A DNA stretch of 64,000 bases. Origin: Treponema sp. Its GTDB lineage: Bacteria; Spirochaetota; Spirochaetia; Treponematales; Treponemataceae. The stretch's first letter is position 1. Each line of letters starts with the position of its first letter. A program made the translations under genes and the position numbers. The stretch spans positions 1 through 64,000 of the forward strand of contig JAIKYZ010000109.1 of the NCBI GenBank assembly GCA_024682655.1, given 5' to 3'. The notes under the pieces were generated by a model, which saw only the letters and a program-made list of their open reading frames with translations, was not told where the DNA came from and ran no database searches. Below are positions 57,034 to 64,000 of this stretch, in pieces.

Positions 57034-60000
57034 TTAATCTGGGAAGGTATCCAGTAATAATTCAATTTCATTTTCTGTTCTGTGGAATCTTTCAGAAAGT
57101 TCTTTAATTGTCCAGCCGTCTCTTTTAAGACCTCTTATAGATTCTTTTTCGCTTGGAGAAATTGAAGAATTATCGTATGGCCCAATCTTATCTTTTTCAT
57201 CAATCATCTTAAGGGTATTGAACTTTACGTTAACTCTCTTTTCTAATTCCTGAAGACTAATTGAAGCCTTTGTAATTCCGTTTTTAGCAGAATTCATTTC
57301 ATCAATTTTGTGCTGGGTTTCTGTTACTAAAGAAGATAAATCTTTAAGTCTGCCGATTGCTTCTGTAATTTTTGGTCCGTCATTAATAATCTTGTCGATG
57401 TTATTCTGGGTTTCTTTAATTTCCTGAGGTAAAGAAACAATCTGACGGTTACAATCTTTAATCATCTGTTCCAGTTCCTGAATCTTGGCAAAAGAAGTAT
57501 CTACATCTTTAGAAACTCTGTCTATAACTTCGCTTTTCTTGTCCAATCTTTCAAACTGGCCCGAAACCTGTACAAGTCTGTCGGTATAATCTTTTACAGT
57601 AACCTGCATTGAAGTAAGGTCATCATTAGTTGTAGTTAAAGTCTGCATTCTGCTGTCGATTGTGTTTGAAAGGGCAAAAAGTTTACCAAACTGCTGTTCA
57701 AGGTTTGTAACACGATTCTTTTGATTTTCGATTACGCTGATTTGTTCTTCAACCTGATCGTTAATCTTTTTCATAGAAAGGTACTGGTTGTTAATTCTGT
57801 TTGCAGTTGTGTCAAATTCTTCCAGTTTTGCAAAAGTTTCGTTCAAAGACTGGAAATTATTTTCCAACTGTTTACGCATCTGTTCTGCTTTTTCGTAAAC
57901 CTGCATATTAGTTTTTACAGCCTGAATTTCTTTTGTAATATCGTTTATTGAATGCTGAAGGTCATTTGTTTCGTTCTGCATTTTCATAATCATATTAGAC
58001 TGGCTAATTCTGTTATTTTCTGCGGCTTCGGTAATTTCCTTCTTTATAGTTTCAATAGACTGATTTGCATTTTCATTTTGTTCATCTATGCGTTCTTTTG
58101 TAGCTTCAAGCATTTGGTTGTACATAGACTGAAGTTTTGCAATGATTGACTGAGAATGATTTTTGTAATCTTCAAGGGAGCCCTGAGTTTTTTCTTCCAA
58201 CTCTGCAATTTTGTCATTAAGAAGATTATGCTGTTCCTGAACTGATTTTTCATATTCATTCATATTTTTCAAAAGACTCTGGCCAACTTCATTGATTTTG
58301 TTTTCGGAATTGGCCTTAATAGAATCCATCTGTTCATTGTAAATTGAACTTGTGTCATCAAATTGATTTTTAAGCTGCTGTTTCCAGATATTAAATTCTG
58401 AAAGGGCTGCATCAATTGCCGAAGCGGAAGTGTCCTGGCGGGTTTTTACTGCTTCTTCGAATTTATTAACATCTTCGAGTAATTGATTTTCTACCTTAGA
58501 AAGACTTTCCTGAACCTGTCTTGAATTTGCTTCTAACTGCTTTTTAAGTTCACTTTCCGAAATAGAAGAAATCTTATCGATTGAGTTATTAGTTTCTGTT
58601 CTAAATCTTGTAAGACTTTCTTTAATATCTGCCAGAGAATCTTCTAATTCATTTTTAGAATCTTCCAAAGACTTAGAAACTCTTGCGTATTGTTCGTTAG
58701 ATTTTTCGGTCATTGTAGAAATATTTGTCTTGAGTTCAGAAAGGTAAGATTCTTCCAGTTCTTTTCTTGAATTTTCGTAATTCTGGGCAAGGCTTGAAAT
58801 CTTCTGGTCAAAATTACGTTTCCATTCATCAAGTTGACTTTCCACCTGATTATTTTTTGTAGAAAGGTTCTTTTCGAAGTTTGATTCGAATTCCTGGAGT
58901 TTAGCGCTCATATTTCCTGTTGCAGAATCTTTGAGGGCATCCAGAGAAGAATTAATTTCGTTGATTTTATTTTCAACTGCATTTGCATCTTCTTTAATTC
59001 TGTTAGAGAAATCTTCGTGTTTTTCTTTCTGAAGGTTGGTGAAGTTATCAAAAGAAGTTAAAACTCTGTTCTGAACTTCGGCCATTGCACTCTTTAAAGA
59101 TTTTTCCAAAGTATCAATGTCTGACTGAGAAATTGAAAGTTTAGACAGTTTATATTCAATGTCTTTTTTGTACTGATTCAACTGTTCATCAACTTCTTCA
59201 AGAATATTCAAATGTTTAACTTCGCTTTCGTTTACAGCCTTACGAACTGAATCTGTAATGATTTTTGAAAGTCCGTTGAGTTTGATATTTGTTTCGTTCT
59301 GGAAATTTTCAATATTTGAATTAACTTCTGTAATTTTTCTTTCCAGATCAGGTTTTAATTCTTCTGTTCTCTTTACAGCTGCATCGCATTGGTTTTGAAT
59401 CTTTTCAAGAGATTCTTCTGCTGACTGAACAGATTTATTTGTCTGGTTGATAACATTTGTAAGGGTAGAAGAAAGAGAATCCTGCATATCTGTGATATTG
59501 CTTCTTAATTCCTGGTTTCTTTCGTTGTAATCTTTCATGTTGTTATCAATTTCATCGCGCAGACTTTCGATTTTGTTATTAAAATCTTTTTCCAAAACTC
59601 CAACTTCTTCCAGTTTGTTTGAGAAAGTATTTGTAAAGGCAGAAAGTCTTGTCTGGTAATCCTGGGAGATTTCTTTATAATCATCCTCTGATTTAGCCTT
59701 AATTGCTGAGATTTTGTTTTCGATATCGGCGGCAATTTTACTCAGGGTACTTTCGCGGTCACTTACCATCTTAGAAAGTTCTTCTGAATTTTCTTTTACG
59801 ATCTTATCGAATTCAGCTCTTATTGAAGCTTCAATTTCATCGTAATTTTCTTTGTTCTTAGAAATAATTTCCTGAAGTCTTTCTGAATAATTGTTCTGGA
59901 ATTCTCTTAATCTCTGGTCATTGTTGTTAGAGATTTCATCGAATCTTGAGTTTGTAATCTGATCCAGCTGATCAAGTTTTTCGCTTGTAGAGGCTGTAAG

Positions 60001-62073
60001 ATTTTCGAGTTTTTCTTTTGCATTTTCAAGAAGGCTGGAAGATTTTTCTTCAAGGAGAGAAAGTTTATTTTCTGTTTCACTTGCGATTTTTTCAAGTCTT
60101 TGATTACTTGAATTTTCAAAAGTTGAAAGTCTTTCTTCGGTAGAAGCGGTAATTCTATCAACTATATCTTTTGTGTTGCTTTCAAGATTAAGGAGTTTAT
60201 CTTCTGTTTCTTGTGAGAATTTAGCAATTCTTGAATTTGTATTTCCTTCGATTTCTGCAAAACGAGAATTTGTGCTTTCTTCAATTTTGCTGAATCTTGA
60301 ATCAGAAGAGCCTTCAAGTTGAGTTAATCTTGAGTTTGTTGAATTTTCAATTTCTGCAAATCTCTGATTAGTAGAGCTTGTAAGTTCTTCAAATCTTCTG
60401 TCGCTTTCTTCCTGGAAGGCTGTAAATCTTTCTGTACTTCCGGAAGTCAACTGGTCAATCTTAGCCTGACTCTGGTCAATAATATCGTTGATTTGTTTTT
60501 CGTTAAGGCCGGAAATCTGGTCAAGTTTCATCTGATTTTCAGATTCAATTGCAGAGATTCTTGAAGAATTTTCTTCTTCAATTTCCTGAATTCTTCTTTC
60601 ATTTTCCTGAGTAAGAGAATTAAGTTTTTCCTGACTGCTTGTAATAATTGAATTGATTTTGTTTTCGTTATCGGCTGTAAAGGCCTGAATCTTGCTTTCG
60701 TTTTCGTTTGTGTACTGGGTAATTAAAGAATCTACTTTTTCTACAAACTTTTTGTGTTCTTCTACAAAGCGGTTGTTAAAGTCATTAACTTTTTTGTTGT
60801 TTGTAGCGGTTGCGTGTTCAAAGGCATTATTATATTTTTCAGAGAATTTCTTAAAGTCATCATCAAATTTGCTGGTAAGAGTCTGGTATCTTTCGTCATT
60901 CTTATTCTGCATATTTGAAATCTGTAAAGAATATTTGTCTTCCATTTTTTTGTTATCGTCTTCAAAGCGGGCAGTAACTTTTGCAATAATGCTGTCGTTT
61001 TTACCGCCGATAGAATCAAGCTGGGCCTGATATTTGTTCTGCATAGTCTCAACTTTTTCTGCAAAAACATTTGAAAGGTCGGTAACTTTTTTGTTGAACT
61101 TGTCGTTTATTGTTAAAAGATTTTGTTTTACATCTGCAATAAGTTTTGCTTCTGCTTCTTTGTAATTTTTTACTGTAATTTCGTTCTTCTGGTCAAAATT
61201 AGACTGTAATTCCTTTGACTGGTCATCCAGAGATTTAGACAAATCCTTAAAGCGGTTTGTAATTTCGCTTGAAGCCTGATTGAACTGATTTGTAAGTTCT
61301 TTCTGGAGATTTTCTGTCTGAGCCTTTAATTCTCCCAGATATTGATCAGAACGGGCCTGAGCCTGCTGACTAAGATGAGCAAAGGCTGTGTTTTCAAGTT
61401 TTTCTGCCTTATCTGCTGCCTGATTGTAAACATCCTGGATATTTTGTTTTATATAAACAAGAGAATTTTCTGCTTCTGTCTTTGATTTCTGGATTTCTTT
61501 TGCAAGTTCCTGGGCATAGTTTTCGTATTGCTCTAAAAGTTTAGTGCCAACTGCCTTGAGCTGTTCTTCGTTATAATCAGAAAAGCCTTTTGAAACTTCT
61601 GGAATGTGTTTTTCAAGAGCATCAACAACATTCTGCTGTTTGTTTAATCTTGCAGACAGGGAATTTACAATTCCACTTTCCTTGTGCAGTCTTTCAAGGT
61701 TTTCTTCAACATTTACAGTCATCTCGCTCAGTTCGTTCAATAATTTTGAGTAGTGGGAAATTTGATTTTCAATAGTATTAACGGTTGAGATGCTGTTATC
61801 TAAAGATTTTACCTTCTGGTCGAATTCTTCATTCTGCTGTTTAAACAGTTTAATGGCTGCATTTGCCTGAGTCTGCTGAGCCTTGAATTCACTGATTAGT
61901 CCGTTAAAATCTGATTTGTAAGTTTGAATCATTCCTTCAAAATCAGACTGCCTTTTATCGGCATAACGTCTTACACTATCCATAGAGTTGTTGCTTTTGT
62001 TTAATTTCTGGAAATACAAGGAAATTCCAATTGAAGCAACAATTGAAACGAGAATTGCAATCGCTAAAGTCAT
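57034..62073 (-). CDS. Giant membrane-anchored coiled-coil protein (spirochaete SpiroCoCo-like)
   Basis: N-terminal TM then ~1600 aa of coiled coil; C-terminal HTH-like ESIRGLKRDGWTIKELSERFHRTENEIELLL. Confidence 0.85.
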   Translation of the reverse strand: MTLAIAILVSIVASIGISLYFQKLNKSNNSMDSVRRYADKRQSDFEGMIQTYKSDFNGLISEFKAQQTQANAAIKLFKQQNEEFDQKVKSLDNSISTVNTIENQISHYSKLLNELSEMTVNVEENLERLHKESGIVNSLSARLNKQQNVVDALEKHIPEVSKGFSDYNEEQLKAVGTKLLEQYENYAQELAKEIQKSKTEAENSLVYIKQNIQDVYNQAADKAEKLENTAFAHLSQQAQARSDQYLGELKAQTENLQKELTNQFNQASSEITNRFKDLSKSLDDQSKELQSNFDQKNEITVKNYKEAEAKLIADVKQNLLTINDKFNKKVTDLSNVFAEKVETMQNKYQAQLDSIGGKNDSIIAKVTARFEDDNKKMEDKYSLQISNMQNKNDERYQTLTSKFDDDFKKFSEKYNNAFEHATATNNKKVNDFNNRFVEEHKKFVEKVDSLITQYTNENESKIQAFTADNENKINSIITSSQEKLNSLTQENERRIQEIEEENSSRISAIESENQMKLDQISGLNEKQINDIIDQSQAKIDQLTSGSTERFTAFQEESDRRFEELTSSTNQRFAEIENSTNSRLTQLEGSSDSRFSKIEESTNSRFAEIEGNTNSRIAKFSQETEDKLLNLESNTKDIVDRITASTEERLSTFENSSNQRLEKIASETENKLSLLEEKSSSLLENAKEKLENLTASTSEKLDQLDQITNSRFDEISNNNDQRLREFQNNYSERLQEIISKNKENYDEIEASIRAEFDKIVKENSEELSKMVSDRESTLSKIAADIENKISAIKAKSEDDYKEISQDYQTRLSAFTNTFSNKLEEVGVLEKDFNNKIESLRDEIDNNMKDYNERNQELRSNITDMQDSLSSTLTNVINQTNKSVQSAEESLEKIQNQCDAAVKRTEELKPDLERKITEVNSNIENFQNETNIKLNGLSKIITDSVRKAVNESEVKHLNILEEVDEQLNQYKKDIEYKLSKLSISQSDIDTLEKSLKSAMAEVQNRVLTSFDNFTNLQKEKHEDFSNRIKEDANAVENKINEINSSLDALKDSATGNMSAKLQEFESNFEKNLSTKNNQVESQLDEWKRNFDQKISSLAQNYENSRKELEESYLSELKTNISTMTEKSNEQYARVSKSLEDSKNELEDSLADIKESLTRFRTETNNSIDKISSISESELKKQLEANSRQVQESLSKVENQLLEDVNKFEEAVKTRQDTSASAIDAALSEFNIWKQQLKNQFDDTSSIYNEQMDSIKANSENKINEVGQSLLKNMNEYEKSVQEQHNLLNDKIAELEEKTQGSLEDYKNHSQSIIAKLQSMYNQMLEATKERIDEQNENANQSIETIKKEITEAAENNRISQSNMIMKMQNETNDLQHSINDITKEIQAVKTNMQVYEKAEQMRKQLENNFQSLNETFAKLEEFDTTANRINNQYLSMKKINDQVEEQISVIENQKNRVTNLEQQFGKLFALSNTIDSRMQTLTTTNDDLTSMQVTVKDYTDRLVQVSGQFERLDKKSEVIDRVSKDVDTSFAKIQELEQMIKDCNRQIVSLPQEIKETQNNIDKIINDGPKITEAIGRLKDLSSLVTETQHKIDEMNSAKNGITKASISLQELEKRVNVKFNTLKMIDEKDKIGPYDNSSISPSEKESIRGLKRDGWTIKELSERFHRTENEIELLLDTFPD

Positions 62074-62115
62074 TTTTTAATCCCACCCAATTAAAAATTT
62101 GATTTATTTATTAAA

Positions 62116-62826
62116 TTATTTTTTTTCTTTTAATAGCTGACGCTTCAACTGATTGTAACTGTTAAACGTAATGTCAGCATCTTTTGATTTTTTTCCAAAT
62201 CTTTGAATTACCGGATAAACAATCCATGCAGTCTTCATACCGGCATTTTTTGCTCCCAGAATGTCATACTTGTGATTGTTTCCTACGTAAAGGATTTCAT
62301 TTGCAGGTAATTTTAGTTCTTCCGCTAATTTATCAAATGGCAGCTTTGAAGGTTTAATGGCACCGCTGTCTTCAGACCACAAAGTAACATCGCACAAATC
62401 TTTAATACCCCAGATATCCCCTTTTTGTTCTGGAGGTAAATCAGACATGAGTGCAATTTTCATACCATTTGCTTTTAATTCAGAAATTAAATCTACAACG
62501 CCGTGGCAGGGTTTAATTTTCTTGAAGTACTTTTTAAGACCATCATGAATGGTTTCTTTTAAGGTTTTTTCAGCCTGCTCTGGAGCTTGTTTTAAACTTT
62601 TTGAGAATATGTTTAATTGTTCTTCTTTGAAATTATGCAGAGGCTTTTTCTGCTCATGCATTGCATTTCTTGCCTTTCTGTAACTTAGAAATATTTTTGA
62701 ATGTCTTAATACATAAGGCAAAACCCTAATTGTAAGTCTGTGACTTCTGTAAAGAGTTCCGTCTACATCAAAAGCGACTGCCTTAATTTCACCTAAATCT
62801 TCAATAAACACGAAAATATTATACAA
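62116..62826 (-). CDS. HAD-family hydrolase
   Basis: FDVDGTLYRSH, ALMSDLPPEQKG, ILYVGNNHKYDILGAKNAGM. Confidence 0.9.
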   Translation of the reverse strand: MYNIFVFIEDLGEIKAVAFDVDGTLYRSHRLTIRVLPYVLRHSKIFLSYRKARNAMHEQKKPLHNFKEEQLNIFSKSLKQAPEQAEKTLKETIHDGLKKYFKKIKPCHGVVDLISELKANGMKIALMSDLPPEQKGDIWGIKDLCDVTLWSEDSGAIKPSKLPFDKLAEELKLPANEILYVGNNHKYDILGAKNAGMKTAWIVYPVIQRFGKKSKDADITFNSYNQLKRQLLKEKK

Positions 62827-62863
62827 TAAATATAGGAATTGGTCATTATTAAATTAATTCAAT

Positions 62864-62899
62864 CTTAAATTTGAGCTTCTTCTTAAATTTGGGCTTCTT
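62864..62899. repeat. 18-bp tandem duplication over the NFACT gene stop
   Basis: CTTAAATTTGAGCTTCTT then CTTAAATTTGGGCTTCTT, one mismatch. Confidence 0.9.
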
Positions 62900-64000
62900 C
62901 GTGAAGGCTATCCAAACGGCTTAATCTTTCTTTATCTGGAGTGATACAAAGGTTCTTTTCCTGGGTTGGAATAACAAGACCTTTTGGACCATTTTTTGCC
63001 CTTCTAAGATATTTTACCTGAGTATAATATAAATCAACTTTAGTATTTTTACGGGCTTTTGAATAATAAACCGCCAGATTTGCTGCATCCAGAAGAATAT
63101 TCAGAGGTACAGTTTTTCCCTTTTGATTTTTTACAAAGACATAACCGCCTGGAAAATCCCTTACGTGGAGCCATAAATCCTGACCTTTTACATAATGTCT
63201 TAAAAGCTCGTCATTTTCCTTTGCGTCCCGGCCAACAAGTATATACCAGCCGTCCACAGTGTAATCTAAACCCGGATGCCCCTTATCTTTTTTCTGGTTT
63301 GGAGTAGAATCCCGCCTTAACATTTGTTCAATTTTTACGGGATTTTTTTCATTCAAAATGTCCTGATAAAGTTTATCCAGTTTTTCTATCTGTTTTTCTG
63401 CAATTTCAATGTCGTGTTTTAATTCTTCAGAGCCAGAAAGGGCTTTTTTGTAATTTTTATAATATTCAGAAGCGTTTCCCTGAGGTGATTTTTGAGGATC
63501 AATTAAAATCTTAACTGTTTTTCCGCTATCGTAATCCTGACATTCAAGGTATTTTGAGGAAGGGCTAATTAAATAAGAGTAGGATAAAATTAAATCCCCC
63601 TGGTGTTTTAATTGCTCTGCATTTTTAAAAGAATCAATTTTTTTCTTAAGATTATCCAGGGCGGCCATTCTTTTTGAATGATTTACGTTATACCATTTTT
63701 CTGCTTTTTCAAGTAAAGACTGACGGCTCAGGTTTGAAGCGTGTTCTGAATACCAGTAATCAATAAACTCATTAAAAGTTTTTATGTAGGACACTTGATT
63801 TAGGCCTGCTTTTTCATTTTCTTCCGGATTTATTTCTTGTAGAATTTCTTTCCAATTTCGGACAGGGAATTTTTCCTGGGCCTGACTTAATTTTTCTTCA
63901 ATCACTGCTGGAGGAATAAAAGTTTCCCCCTTCATCTCGTATTTATCGGGACGGCGGAACATTGAATCTAAAACAAAATCATTTTGATCACAAAGGATTA
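62883..64000 (-). CDS. NFACT/Rqc2-like protein, 5' truncated by window end
   Basis: Frame stays open past the listed Met to the window edge (ILCDQNDFVLDSMFRRPDKYE). NFACT-R-like DLWLHVRDFPGGYVFVKN...SKARKNTKVDLYYTQVKYLRRAKNGPKGLV. Confidence 0.88.
   Translation of the reverse strand, partial: ILCDQNDFVLDSMFRRPDKYEMKGETFIPPAVIEEKLSQAQEKFPVRNWKEILQEINPEENEKAGLNQVSYIKTFNEFIDYWYSEHASNLSRQSLLEKAEKWYNVNHSKRMAALDNLKKKIDSFKNAEQLKHQGDLILSYSYLISPSSKYLECQDYDSGKTVKILIDPQKSPQGNASEYYKNYKKALSGSEELKHDIEIAEKQIEKLDKLYQDILNEKNPVKIEQMLRRDSTPNQKKDKGHPGLDYTVDGWYILVGRDAKENDELLRHYVKGQDLWLHVRDFPGGYVFVKNQKGKTVPLNILLDAANLAVYYSKARKNTKVDLYYTQVKYLRRAKNGPKGLVIPTQEKNLCITPDKERLSRLDSLHEEAQI

Overview
The window looks like chromosome from a low-GC treponeme (spirochaete). 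Supporting features are a class I lysyl-tRNA synthetase, a giant membrane-anchored coiled-coil protein, and the housekeeping families present. It is densely coding and mostly ordinary: serC, rex, ptsN, pgi, argR, thrC, malQ, lysS, ispD/ispF, carD, a DEAD-box helicase, several ABC transporters, a MacAB/TolC-like efflux operon, a GH5 cellulase and a large GH13 protein. I recognised no rRNA, tRNA, CRISPR array, prophage or classical IS. The unexplained structure is in the intergenic DNA. (1) A ~124-bp three-hairpin repeat occurs four times (24300, 35410, 47522, 56408), always in the same orientation. It has MITE-like ends, and its flanks look like duplications of Shine-Dalgarno-like GGAAG/AGAAG. 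(2) A ~0.75-kb array at 20916-21665 has four ~180-bp palindromic units with compensatory stem changes, and is bounded by an inverted repeat. (3) A 95-codon GIY-YIG nuclease gene (56-340) is tightly bracketed by inverted palindromic repeats, giving a candidate ~380-bp minimal nuclease/palindrome element. Other points of interest: a near-ideal Rex operator upstream of rex, a paired palindrome upstream of argR, an HD-GYP protein overlapping an orphan solute-binding lipoprotein gene, 19 in-register hendecads in the giant coiled-coil protein, and a histone-H1-like Lys-rich tail on a GH13 protein. All calls come from reading sequence and ORFs; no database search was run.
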